This document shows positions 22,666-31,148 of a DNA stretch of 64,000 nt, in pieces. The notes under the pieces were generated by a model. That model saw only the letters and a list, made by a program, of their open reading frames with translations. It searched no databases and had not been told where the DNA came from. Source of the DNA: Pseudonocardia hydrocarbonoxydans (GTDB lineage Bacteria; Actinomycetota; Actinomycetes; Mycobacteriales; Pseudonocardiaceae); assembly GCF_006539565.1 (NCBI RefSeq), contig NZ_BJNG01000001.1:208806-272805 (forward strand). Direction: 5' to 3'. The number at the start of each line of letters is the position of its first letter. Positions within the stretch are counted from its first letter, which is position 1. The position numbers and the translations under genes were made by a program.

Positions 22666-23970
22666 TCAGCCGACCTGGTTCGTGACGTCGGCCAGCGCGG
22701 CGGTCCAGGCGTCCGCGGGGGCGACCCCGTTGGCCTCCACCGACAGCAGTGCCTGCACCATCGCGCTCTTGATCACGCCGTCCTGCGGGCCGAGGATCTG
22801 CACGGGCGCGTTGGTCGAGGACGCGGAGAAGATCTGCCCGATCGGGGCGTCGTTGAACCAGGGGTCGGTGGCGTCGCCGACCATCTCGATCGCCGCCGTC
22901 GTCGACGGGAAGTTGCCGACCGAGGCGAACACCTCGGCCTGCTGCTCGGGCGCGGTGAGCCAGGCGATCAGCTTCGCGGCCTCCTCGACGTTCTCGCTGG
23001 CGGCGGGGATGCCCAGGTAGGCGCCGCCCCAGTTGCCGCCCGCTCCGCCGGGCAGGGTCGTGACGTTCCACAGCCCGGCCCCGGCGTCACCGGCCTTGCC
23101 CTTGATGTAGCCGATCATCCAGGAGGGGCAGGCGATGGTCGCGAAGCTGCCGGAGGCGAACCCGGCGTCCCACCCGGGGTCGACGAACTGCTCCAGGCGG
23201 GCGGTGAGCCCGGCCTGCCCGGCGGCGGCGGCGGTGTCGAAGGCGGCGCGCACCGCGGGGTTGGAGTCGTGCACCAGCGCCCCGGAGGCGTCGTAGTAGA
23301 TCTCCTGCTCGGTGGAGACGATCGCGTTGTAGAACCCGCCCGCGGAGTCCATCCACGCGCTGCCCGCGGGCGCGGCGGCCTGGTACTCGCGGCCGAGCGC
23401 GACGTAGTCGTCCCAGGTCTGCATGCGCGCGGCCAGCGCGGTGGGCTCCGTGGGCAGCCCGGCCTGGCCGAGCAGGTCGGTGCGGTAGCAGATGCCCATC
23501 GGGCCGATGTCGGTGCCGAGGCCGAGCACGGCGCCGTCGGCGGTGGTGGCGGCGGGCTCTTTCCACTCGACGTAGTTGCCGATCGCCGAGGCCGCCGGGG
23601 TGTCGCGCAGGTCGGTCCACAGGTCCGCCTGGTTGGTGACGACGTCGGCGATGCGGGCGACCTCGATGCCCTGGACGTCGGCGACACCGCTGCCCGAGGC
23701 GAGCCGGGTCTGCAGCGCGGGCCAGTAGGTGTCCTCGCCCTGGGTCGACTCGTAGGTGATGGTGACGCCGGGGTTCTCGGCCTCGTAGCGGTCGAACAGG
23801 CCGACCTCCTCGTAGCCGAAGGTGCCGAACAGGCCCACGGTCAGTTCCACCGTGCCGTCGTCGGCGTTCCCGCTGCCGCCGCCCCCGCAGGCGGCCAGCA
23901 GGAGCGTGCCCGCCACGGCGGTGGCGAGGGCGGTCGTGGTCGTGCGTCGAGGGGTCGGGCGTCCGGTCAT
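22666..23970 (-). CDS. Sugar ABC transporter substrate-binding lipoprotein
   Basis: A 434-residue extracytoplasmic solute-binding protein of the CUT1 type: lipobox LLLAACGG near residues 24-31, then a glycine-rich linker and a typical start VELTVGLFGTFGYEE. The C-terminal part (AAKLIAWLTAPEQQAEVFAS) matches family 1 binding proteins. A clear GGAGGA ribosome binding site precedes the ATG. First gene of the operon, downstream of two LacI-type operators that bracket the promoter. Likely ligand: cellobiose or another beta-glucoside, inferred from the GH1 gene. Confidence 0.88.
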   Translation of the reverse strand: MTGRPTPRRTTTTALATAVAGTLLLAACGGGGSGNADDGTVELTVGLFGTFGYEEVGLFDRYEAENPGVTITYESTQGEDTYWPALQTRLASGSGVADVQGIEVARIADVVTNQADLWTDLRDTPAASAIGNYVEWKEPAATTADGAVLGLGTDIGPMGICYRTDLLGQAGLPTEPTALAARMQTWDDYVALGREYQAAAPAGSAWMDSAGGFYNAIVSTEQEIYYDASGALVHDSNPAVRAAFDTAAAAGQAGLTARLEQFVDPGWDAGFASGSFATIACPSWMIGYIKGKAGDAGAGLWNVTTLPGGAGGNWGGAYLGIPAASENVEEAAKLIAWLTAPEQQAEVFASVGNFPSTTAAIEMVGDATDPWFNDAPIGQIFSASSTNAPVQILGPQDGVIKSAMVQALLSVEANGVAPADAWTAALADVTNQVG

Positions 23971-24018
23971 CTCGATGTCCTCCTGGGCCGGCGGCGTCGT
24001 CGGCGGTGGACGGGCTCG

Positions 24019-24032
24019 TGAGAGCGCGCTCA
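24019..24032. promoter_or_regulatory. LacI-family operator O1 (downstream of -10)
   Basis: TGAGAGCGCGCTCA, with a perfect GAGCGCGCTC core, resembles the 14-base operators of actinobacterial LacI regulators such as CebR (TGGGAGCGCTCCCA). It lies between the presumed transcription start and the binding-protein gene. Confidence 0.6.
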
Positions 24033-24044
24033 CACCGTGGGCAG

Positions 24045-24073
24045 AGCGTGGCCCCGATCGGGTGAGAAGTCAA
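24045..24073 (-). promoter_or_regulatory. Promoter of the sugar uptake operon
   Basis: On the minus strand, TTGACT (24068-24073) and CACGCT (24045-24050) are separated by 17 bases. The two LacI-type operators flank this promoter. Confidence 0.5.
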
Positions 24074-24085
24074 GAGAGCGCTCTC
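24074..24085. promoter_or_regulatory. LacI-family operator O2 (touching -35)
   Basis: GAGAGCGCTCTC is a perfect 12-base palindrome directly upstream of the -35 hexamer. Its centre is 53 bases from O1, about five helical turns, so one regulator could hold both sites. Confidence 0.65.
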
Positions 24086-24103
24086 ACGAGGCCCGTGAGA
24101 GCG

Positions 24104-25135
24104 TCAGGCGGAGTCGCGGCGCACGATCTCCGTCGGCAGGATCACCGGTGCCTGCGGCTCCCCGCCGTGGGTGATCTGGTCGAGCAGCAGCGTGGCCAGC
24201 GTCCGGCCCATCTCGACCATCGGCTGGCGGACGGTCGTCAGCGCGGGCTGCGCCGACGCGGCGATCGCGGAGTCGTCGAACCCGACCACCGCCAGGTCCT
24301 CGGGCACGCGGCGGCCCAGCTCCCTGGCGGCCTGCAGGGCACCCGCGGCCATCAGGTCGTTCGCGGCGAACACCCCGTCGATCGCGGGGTCGGCGGCGAG
24401 CAGGTCGAGCATCGCGCGGCGCCCCCCGACGATGCTGAAGTCGCCGTCGGCCGAGCCCGCGTCGACGACGTCGTGGGCGGCCAGCTCGGCCCGGAACCCG
24501 TCGACCCGGTCGACCGAGGCGGCCATGTCCAGCGGGCCGGTGATCGTCGCGATCCGCCGCCTGCCCTGCTGGGCCAGCAGCCGCACCGCGGCCATCGCGC
24601 CGCCCACGTTGTCGGCGTCGACGTAGGTGAGCGGGGTGCGTGACTCGTGCGCGAACGGCCGCCCGGACAGCACGACCGGCACCCCGGCGTCCTGCAGCCG
24701 CCGCGGCAGCGGGTCGTCGCCGTGCAGGGAGACCAGGATGGCGCCGTCGAGGTGACCGCCGAGCGCGAACCGCTCGAAGCGCTGCCGCTCGGTGTCGTCG
24801 CGGCTCACGACGGTGAAGACGAGCTGCATGTCGTGCTGGGCCACCACGGCGTGGGCCCCGTGCAGGACCTGCGAGAAGTAGGGGTCGGCGAAGAAGCGGT
24901 CCTCGGACTCGGCGACGACGAACGCGATCGAGTCGCTGCGCCGGGTCATCAGCGAGCGCGCCGCCCGGTTGGTGACGTAGCGCAGCTCCGCGGCCGCCCG
25001 CAGCACCGCCTCGCGCGCCTGCGGCCCGACCGTCGTCGACCCGGACAGCACGCGGCCCGCCGTCGCGCGCGAGACCCCGGCGCGCCGCGCCACGGACTCC
25101 AGGGTGGGCGCGCCACCGCCGTTCCGCCCCGCCAT
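24104..25135 (-). CDS. LacI-family transcriptional repressor (CebR-like)
   Basis: A 343-residue LacI regulator. Residues 10-65 form the HTH and hinge helix (TLESVARRAGVSRATAGRVL, then AARSLMTRRS), followed by a periplasmic-binding-protein-like sensor domain (GVFAANDLMAAGALQAARELG). A GAAGGAGGA ribosome binding site precedes the ATG. It lies directly upstream of the sugar operon, in the same direction, with two matching operators in between, so it most likely represses that operon until a beta-glucoside appears. Confidence 0.9.
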   Translation of the reverse strand: MAGRNGGGAPTLESVARRAGVSRATAGRVLSGSTTVGPQAREAVLRAAAELRYVTNRAARSLMTRRSDSIAFVVAESEDRFFADPYFSQVLHGAHAVVAQHDMQLVFTVVSRDDTERQRFERFALGGHLDGAILVSLHGDDPLPRRLQDAGVPVVLSGRPFAHESRTPLTYVDADNVGGAMAAVRLLAQQGRRRIATITGPLDMAASVDRVDGFRAELAAHDVVDAGSADGDFSIVGGRRAMLDLLAADPAIDGVFAANDLMAAGALQAARELGRRVPEDLAVVGFDDSAIAASAQPALTTVRQPMVEMGRTLATLLLDQITHGGEPQAPVILPTEIVRRDSA

Positions 25136-25240
25136 CGGTCCTCCTTCGGTGGTCCAGGGGACATCGTGGCAGGTGCGGGGCCGGCCGGACCGCGCGGCGC
25201 GGCGGGCCCGGCCGCCGGACCCCACGCGCACCCACCGGCC

Positions 25241-25266
25241 CCGCGCGCACCCTCGACGGTGCGCGC
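25241..25266. terminator. Stem-loop after fdhD
   Basis: CGCGCGCACC and GGTGCGCGCG form a 10 bp stem with a six-base loop (CTCGAC), 25 bases past the fdhD stop and before the lacI-type gene. It likely ends the molybdo/tungsto-enzyme transcript; an alternative pairing with the GGGGTGCGCGCGG stretch just after it is possible. Confidence 0.55.
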
Positions 25267-25290
25267 GCGCCCACGGGGTGCGCGCGGGGG

Positions 25291-26118
25291 TCAGGTCGTG
25301 GCGACCCGCTGCGCCCCCGCGTAGACGTTCATCGTCTCCCCGCGCAGGAAGCCGACCAGGGTGACCCCGGCGTCGTCGGCCAGCTCGACGGCGAGCGAGC
25401 TCGGCGCCGACACCGCGGCGAGCATCGGTACGCCGGCCATCACCGCCTTCTGCACCAGCTCGAACGACGCCCGCCCGGACACCATCAGCACCGTGCCCGC
25501 GGCCGGCACCCGCCCGTCGAGCAGCGCCCACCCCAGCACCTTGTCGACGGCGTTGTGCCGCCCGACGTCCTCGCGCGCCACGAGCAGCTCCCCGTCGGCG
25601 GTGAACAGGCCCGCGGCGTGCAGCCCACCGGTGGAGTCGAACAGTCGCTGGGCCGCGCGCAGCCGGTCCGGCAGGGCCGAGAGCAGGGACGGGGTGACCG
25701 TCAGTGGGTCGGCGGCGGGGGAGAAGCGGGTCTTGAGCCGGACCGCGTCGAGGCTGGCCTTGCCGCACACCCCGCACGAGGACGTGGTGTAGAAGTTGCG
25801 TTCGATGCTCGTGTCCGGCGGCTCGACGCCCGGCGCCAGCGCCACGTCCAGGACGTTGTAGGTGTTGCGGCCGTCGGCGTCGAAGGAGTCGCAGTAGCGC
25901 GCCGTGGCGATGTCGGCTGCGGCGCCCAGCACGCCCTCGGTGAGCAGGAACCCGTGCGCCAGCTCGACGTCGTGGCCGGGGGTGCGCATCGTGACCGACA
26001 GCGGCCTGCCCCCGACCCGCAGCTCCAGCGGCTCCTCGGCGGCCAGGGTGTCGAGCGTGTGCTGCGCACCGTCGGGTCCGATCCGGACGACGGGTCGTCG
26101 GACACTCAGGCGGCCCAT
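25291..26118 (-). CDS. fdhD: Formate dehydrogenase sulfurtransferase FdhD
   Basis: A 275-residue FdhD. It carries sulfur from a cysteine desulfurase to the Mo/W-bis-pyranopterin cofactor before insertion into formate dehydrogenase, which is inactive without it. The CxxC pair is seen in [13 protein letters not shown] and the cofactor-binding regions in [27 protein letters not shown] and [15 protein letters not shown] start 27 bases after the MoeA-fusion stop. Last gene of the formate dehydrogenase cofactor block. In this organism the sulfur could come from SufS, but that is inference. Confidence 0.93.
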   Translation of the reverse strand: MGRLSVRRPVVRIGPDGAQHTLDTLAAEEPLELRVGGRPLSVTMRTPGHDVELAHGFLLTEGVLGAAADIATARYCDSFDADGRNTYNVLDVALAPGVEPPDTSIERNFYTTSSCGVCGKASLDAVRLKTRFSPAADPLTVTPSLLSALPDRLRAAQRLFDSTGGLHAAGLFTADGELLVAREDVGRHNAVDKVLGWALLDGRVPAAGTVLMVSGRASFELVQKAVMAGVPMLAAVSAPSSLAVELADDAGVTLVGFLRGETMNVYAGAQRVATT

Positions 26119-26145
26119 GGACGTCCTCTCGCTGCGCGGCGGCCG

Positions 26146-28050
26146 TCAGCGGACGCGACGGCCGGTCTCCGCACAGGAGTACCCACCCAGGGCCTCGACA
26201 TGTTCCCGGAACCCGTCCTGCTGTAGCAGGTCCCACAGCGGCGCCAGGAGGTCGTCATCGACGGTGGACGCCCGCAGCACGAGGTCGTAGGGCTCGCGCG
26301 CGACGGGGACGAAGTCCAGACCGAACGCGCGCGCCGCGGCCAGGATGCCCATCCCGGTGTCGGCCCGCCCGGCCGACACCGCAGCGGCGACGCCCAGGTG
26401 GGTGTGCTCCTCCCGGGAGTAGCCCGACACCCGCGCCGGGTCGAGGCCGCGCCGCCCCAGCTCGTGGTCGAGCAGGGCCCGGGTGCCCGCGCCGCGCTGC
26501 CGGTTGACGTAGCGCAGGCCCGGGCGGACGAGGTCGTCGACGCCGGTGAGGCCCAGCGGGTTGCCCGGGGCGACGATCAGTCCCTGGTCGCGGTGCACGA
26601 GCCGGACGACGGCGACGTCATCCGTGAACAGCCGGTCGACATACGGCAGCGTGTACTCGCCGGTCGCCGGGTCGAGCAGGTGCGAACCGGCGACGTGGCA
26701 CAGCCCGTCACGCAGCGCCGCCAGCCCGCCCAGCGACCCGACGTTGGACGACGCGAGGGTCACCAGCGGGTCGGCGGCCCGCAGCCGGGACGCGGCCACG
26801 TCCAGGACGAGGTCGTGCGAGCCGATGGCGACGATCGTGCGGCCGATCTCGTCGAGCCCGCGCAGCAGCTCCACGCGCACCCGCTCGCCCGCGTGGTGGC
26901 CCTCCACCCCCGAGGGGACGACGAGCAGCCCGTCGGCCCGCACCAGCGAGGTGAGCACCCCGGCGCCGCGGGGCAGCGGGGTGGCCACCACGTCGCCGCC
27001 GACGTGGCCGAGCCGGACCCGTACCCAGTCGTCGGAGCCGATCGACGAGGCGAGCTTGCGGGCCATCCGGGCGGTCGTCGTCGGGCGCTCGCGCGGTGCG
27101 GCGCCCTCGAGCGCGGCGAGCAGGGGCGCGGCGAAGATGTCGAAGGTCAGCGACGCCGAGACGGGGTAGCCGGGTGCGCCGAGCACCGGGGTGGCGTCGA
27201 CGACGCCGAGGACCACCGGGTGCCCGGGCCGCACCGCCACGCCGTGCACGGCCAGCGTCCCGGCCGCCGCGACGACCCGGGCGGTGTAGTCGTCGCGCCC
27301 GGCGCTGGACCCGGCGACCAGCACGACGAGGTCGGCCTCCGCCGCGGCGGCGCGCACCGCCGCGGTGATGGCGGCCGGGTCGTCGGCCACGATGTCGTGC
27401 ACCCGCGCGGCGCAGCCCAGCTCGCGGGCCTGCGCGGCGAGCATCAGCGAGTTGGTGTCGAGGATCTGGCCCGTCGCGGGTTCGGTGCCGACCGGGACGA
27501 TCTCGTCCCCGGTCGGGACGACGGCCACCACCGGACGGCGCCGCACCCGCAGCTCGACCGCCCCGGCCGCGGCGCAGGCCGCCACGTCGACGGGCCGCAG
27601 CCGGTGACCCTGCGGCAGCAGCAGCTCGGTGGCGCCGATGTCCTCGCCGATCGAGCGGACGTGCTGGTAGGGCGGGACGGCCGCCCGCAGCTCGGCCCGC
27701 CCCCCGGTGTGGTGGACGTGCTCGCGCATCACGACGGCGTCGTAGCCCTCGGGCAGGGGGTCGCCGGTGTCGACGACCGCGAAGTCGTCCAGCAGCACCG
27801 GAGCGGTCTCGGCCGCGCCGACGGTGTCGGCCGCGCGCACGGCGATGCCGTCCATCCCGGCCGAGTCGAACGCGGGCGACGAGCGCCGCGCCCACACCGG
27901 CTCCGCGGTGACCCGGCCCACGGCGTCGCCGACGGGCACCCGGACGCCGTCGACGCGCTGCGGGCAGCCGGCGTCGGCGCAGGCGGCCCGCCAGGCGGCC
28001 GCGGCCTCCGCGGCCGGGACGTCTGAGACGAACGGGCTCGCGGGGGTCAC
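26146..28050 (-). CDS. MoeA-type molybdenum/tungsten insertase fused to a PBP-like oxyanion-binding domain
   Basis: A 634-residue fusion. Residues 1 to about 400 are MoeA: AFDSAGMDGIAVRA, VVPTGDEIVPVG, the GSSAGRDDYT active-site loop and GAPGYPVSASL. Residues about 415-634 form a second domain with GLIVAPGNPLGLTG, RGAGTRALLDHEL and THLGVAAAVSAGRADTGMGI, the pattern of the PBP-like domain linked to molybdate/tungstate sensing. MoeA inserts the metal oxyanion into adenylated molybdopterin. A dedicated binding domain could deliver or select the oxyanion. The GTG start is uncertain by a few codons. A separate MoeA lies just upstream, so the two may serve different metals. Confidence 0.87.
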   Translation of the reverse strand: MTPASPFVSDVPAAEAAAAWRAACADAGCPQRVDGVRVPVGDAVGRVTAEPVWARRSSPAFDSAGMDGIAVRAADTVGAAETAPVLLDDFAVVDTGDPLPEGYDAVVMREHVHHTGGRAELRAAVPPYQHVRSIGEDIGATELLLPQGHRLRPVDVAACAAAGAVELRVRRRPVVAVVPTGDEIVPVGTEPATGQILDTNSLMLAAQARELGCAARVHDIVADDPAAITAAVRAAAAEADLVVLVAGSSAGRDDYTARVVAAAGTLAVHGVAVRPGHPVVLGVVDATPVLGAPGYPVSASLTFDIFAAPLLAALEGAAPRERPTTTARMARKLASSIGSDDWVRVRLGHVGGDVVATPLPRGAGVLTSLVRADGLLVVPSGVEGHHAGERVRVELLRGLDEIGRTIVAIGSHDLVLDVAASRLRAADPLVTLASSNVGSLGGLAALRDGLCHVAGSHLLDPATGEYTLPYVDRLFTDDVAVVRLVHRDQGLIVAPGNPLGLTGVDDLVRPGLRYVNRQRGAGTRALLDHELGRRGLDPARVSGYSREEHTHLGVAAAVSAGRADTGMGILAAARAFGLDFVPVAREPYDLVLRASTVDDDLLAPLWDLLQQDGFREHVEALGGYSCAETGRRVR

Positions 28051-28114
28051 GGGCCGACGGTAACCCGGCGGCGGGTGCCCCCACCGCCGGGGTGATCGCC
28101 GCGCGGTCCCGCGG

Positions 28115-29359
28115 TCACCGGTAGAGGGTGACCTCGACCTCCGCGCCGGCGTCCAGCCCGGTCGCCGGTTCCCCGACGACGACGCAGCCGTCGGCGCGCG
28201 TCAGCACCGACAGCAGCGCGGATGGCCCGAAGACGGGTTCCGCCACGCCGTCGCGGACCGTCACCTGCACGACGTCGAGCCGCCCGGCGGCCGACGGCAC
28301 GTCACGGGCGAGGCGGGCCCGGACCGTCGGCTCCGGGGGTGGGGCGTCCGCGCCGGCGAGCCGCCCCACCAGCGGCACCCCGACCAGGCGGAACACCACC
28401 AGCGCGGAGAGCGGGTTGCCCGGCAGCCCGACCACGGGCACGCCCGCGCACTCGGCGAGCAGCGTCGGCTTCCCGGGCTTGACGGCGAGGCCGTGGCACC
28501 AGATCTCGCCCAGCGCGGCGACGGCGCCCGCGGTCTCGTCCCGCGCACCGACCGACGACCCCGCGGAGACGACGACGAGGTCGGCGCCGGGCAGCACCTC
28601 GCGCAGGACGGCCTCCAGGGCCCCCGGGTCGTCCGGGACGATCCCGGCGTACACCGGCTCGCCGCCCGCGTCGCGGACCAGCCCGGCGAGCGCGGACGCC
28701 GTGGCGTCGCGCACCTGGCCGGGCCGCAGCGTGGCCGTCGACGGCGCCACCACCTCGTCACCCGTGGAGATGATCACGACGCGCGGCCGGGCGTGCACAG
28801 CCAGGTCGACGACCCCGGCCGCGGCGAGCAGGCCCAGGTCGGGGGCGCGCAGCGGGCGGCCCGCCGGCACCAGGTCGGCCCCGGCGGCCACGTCCTCGTC
28901 GGCGCGGACCAGGCCCGCCCCCGGCGCCACCGGCCGGGTCACCTCGATGGTGCCGGGCATCGTCTCGGCGGTGAACTCGACCATGACGACGGCGTCGGCG
29001 CCGTCGGGCAGGACCCCGCCGGTCGGCATCGCGACGCACCGCCCCGGCCCGACCTCGACGCCGGGTGCGGCGCCCATGAGCACCGCCCCGGCGAGGTCGA
29101 GGTAGGACGGCAGGCCCTCCGAGGCGCCGTAGGTGTCGGCGGCCCGCACGGCGAACCCGTCCACGGTCGACCGGGCGAACCCGGGCAGTGCCGCGGGCGC
29201 CCGGACCGGCGCGACCGGGACCCGGTGCAGCGCGTCCGCCAGGGGGACCGTCTCCGCGGGCGTGCGCCGCGCGGGCCGGAAGCCGGCCAGTGCCTCGGCG
29301 ACGGTGCGGGTGCGGAAGAACTCCCGTCCCGTCACCGGGGCGCGCGGACTCGGTCGCAC
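28115..29359 (-). CDS. moeA: Molybdopterin molybdenumtransferase MoeA
   Basis: A 414-residue MoeA of normal domain content: substrate domain motif FARSTVDGFAVRAADTYGAS, the MoCF domain with IISTGDEVVAP and the catalytic SAGSSVGARDETAG loop, GLPGNPLSALVVF, and C-terminal domain IV. It catalyses insertion of the metal into the pyranopterin. The start is either this GTG or the one 24 bases downstream (MTGREFFRTRTVAEAL), which fits family N-termini slightly better. The gap to the formate dehydrogenase small subunit is 31 bases, indicating co-transcription. Confidence 0.9.
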   Translation of the reverse strand: MRPSPRAPVTGREFFRTRTVAEALAGFRPARRTPAETVPLADALHRVPVAPVRAPAALPGFARSTVDGFAVRAADTYGASEGLPSYLDLAGAVLMGAAPGVEVGPGRCVAMPTGGVLPDGADAVVMVEFTAETMPGTIEVTRPVAPGAGLVRADEDVAAGADLVPAGRPLRAPDLGLLAAAGVVDLAVHARPRVVIISTGDEVVAPSTATLRPGQVRDATASALAGLVRDAGGEPVYAGIVPDDPGALEAVLREVLPGADLVVVSAGSSVGARDETAGAVAALGEIWCHGLAVKPGKPTLLAECAGVPVVGLPGNPLSALVVFRLVGVPLVGRLAGADAPPPEPTVRARLARDVPSAAGRLDVVQVTVRDGVAEPVFGPSALLSVLTRADGCVVVGEPATGLDAGAEVEVTLYR

Positions 29360-29390
29360 GGATGTCCCGACTCGCGGGTGGGGGGTGGGG

Positions 29391-31148
29391 TCATCGGTCG
29401 GGCTGGCCCGGTTCGCCGCCGGGTTTGGGCTGATCGCGGGCCGCGGCGCCGCCCTTGTCCAGACCCAGCACGCTCACCACCGGGCCCAGCGCCACCTGGC
29501 CCAGGCCGCAGATGCTCGTCTTGCGCATGGCCTCCTCCAGCCGCAGGATCTGCGCGCGCTCGTCGTCGTCGACCGTGCTGCGACCCTCCAGCAGGGCGTG
29601 GGCCTTGGTCGAGCCGACGCGGCACGGCACGCACTTGCCGCACGACTCGTCGCGGAAGAAGCGCAGCACGTTCGTCGAGGCCGCCAGCAGGTCGGTGCCC
29701 GCGGCGAGCACGACCAGCGCCCCCGAGCCGAGCATGGTGCCCGCCTCGGCGGCCGTGCCGAAGTCCAGCGCCAGGTCGAGCCGGTCGGGGCCGATGAAGT
29801 TCGACGACGCGCCGCCCGGCTGCACCGCCCCGACCTCGCGCCCGCCGCTCACCCCGCCCGCCAGCTCGATCAGGGTGCGCACGGTGGTGCCCATCGGCAC
29901 GCAGTACACGTCGGGCCGCTCGACGTGCCCGGAGACGGCGAAGAACTTCCAGCCCACCGACTCCCCGGCACCCTGGTCGACCCACCACTGCGCCCCGCGC
30001 TCGACGATCACCGGCACGTCGGCGAAGGTCTCCACCGAGTTCATCAGGGTGGGGCGCCCGTGCAGGCCGTAGTTGCCGGGGAACGGGGGCTTGTTGCGCG
30101 GCTCGCCGCGGTGGCCCTCCATGCACTCCAGCAGCGCGGTCTCCTCGCCGAGGATGTAGCCGCCGGGGGAGACGAACACGTCGACGTCGAGGCGCCGGCC
30201 GCTGCCGCACGCGTCCGGGCCGACGATCCCGGCCGCCCGCAGCGCGTCGATCTCGGCGCGCAGCACGTGCTCCTCCGGCCCGTACTCGTGCCGGATGAAG
30301 ACCCAGCCCTCCTGCGCGCCGACCACGGCCATGCCCAGCAGCAGCCCCTCCAGCACCAGGTGCGGCTGGGTGGCGAGGATCTGCCGGTCCTTGAACGTGC
30401 CCGGCTCGGACTCGTCGGCGTTGCAGATCACGTACTTGACGCTGCCCGGCTGGGTGCCGCGGACCAGGTCCCACTTCTGCCCGGTGGGGAAGCCCGCTCC
30501 GCCCATGCCGCGCAGGCCCGAGTCCTTCAGCGCCGTGACGACCGCGTCCGCGTCGAGCTCACCGGCCAGCAGGCGGCGCAGCGTGGCGTAGCGCTGCGCG
30601 ACGCCGGAGCCCGCCGGGTAGGGGTCGTTGGGCCACGGCTCCTCGCGGGTCCGGGCGGGGGCGTCCCCGACACCGCTCCCGCGGGCGTCGGCCACCAGCG
30701 CGTCGACGTCGGCGAGCGCGGCGGGCCGCTCGTTCACCGCCACCGCGGGTGCGACGTCGCAGCGGCCCAGGCAGGAGACCTCGACCAGCTCGACGTCCGC
30801 CTCGTCCCCGTAGCGCTCCCGCAGCGTGGCGATCTTCTCCTCGCCGCCCTGCAGCCAGCACGGCAGGTCGTGGCAGGCGTGCAGCGCGACCGGTGCGGGG
30901 GGTGAGGTGCGGAAGTGCGGGTAGAACGAGATCAGGCCCTCGATCTCGTAGCGGGGCCGACGGGTGTCGCGGGCCAGCTGCTCGAGCTCCTCCCGGGGCA
31001 GCCACCCCAGCCGCGCCTGGATCGCGTTCAGCGCCGGGATGAGCGAGGGCCCGGGGAACTTCCCGGCCCGCGCCTCCACACCGGGGACCTTGCGCGCCCG
31101 GACCTCGGCCGCGCGCTCGGTCACCTCCGCCGTCACCTCGGCACTCAC
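29391..31148 (-). CDS. NAD-dependent formate dehydrogenase beta subunit (NuoE-NuoF fusion)
   Basis: A 585-residue fusion. The N-terminal 160 residues are a NuoE-like thioredoxin-fold domain with [2Fe-2S] ligands Cys92, Cys97, Cys126 and Cys130. The rest is NuoF-like: FMN/NADH site GLRGMGGAGFPTGQKWDLV, NADH-binding GGYILGEETALLECMEG, and a C-terminal [4Fe-4S] set in ESCGKCVPCRVGS plus SICGLGQVA. It takes electrons from the alpha subunit and reduces NAD. The fused NuoEF form is known from the two-subunit, tungsten-containing FDH1 of Methylorubrum extorquens, whose beta subunit has a similar length. The GTG overlaps the alpha-subunit stop (GTGA). Confidence 0.92.
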   Translation of the reverse strand: MSAEVTAEVTERAAEVRARKVPGVEARAGKFPGPSLIPALNAIQARLGWLPREELEQLARDTRRPRYEIEGLISFYPHFRTSPPAPVALHACHDLPCWLQGGEEKIATLRERYGDEADVELVEVSCLGRCDVAPAVAVNERPAALADVDALVADARGSGVGDAPARTREEPWPNDPYPAGSGVAQRYATLRRLLAGELDADAVVTALKDSGLRGMGGAGFPTGQKWDLVRGTQPGSVKYVICNADESEPGTFKDRQILATQPHLVLEGLLLGMAVVGAQEGWVFIRHEYGPEEHVLRAEIDALRAAGIVGPDACGSGRRLDVDVFVSPGGYILGEETALLECMEGHRGEPRNKPPFPGNYGLHGRPTLMNSVETFADVPVIVERGAQWWVDQGAGESVGWKFFAVSGHVERPDVYCVPMGTTVRTLIELAGGVSGGREVGAVQPGGASSNFIGPDRLDLALDFGTAAEAGTMLGSGALVVLAAGTDLLAASTNVLRFFRDESCGKCVPCRVGSTKAHALLEGRSTVDDDERAQILRLEEAMRKTSICGLGQVALGPVVSVLGLDKGGAAARDQPKPGGEPGQPDR

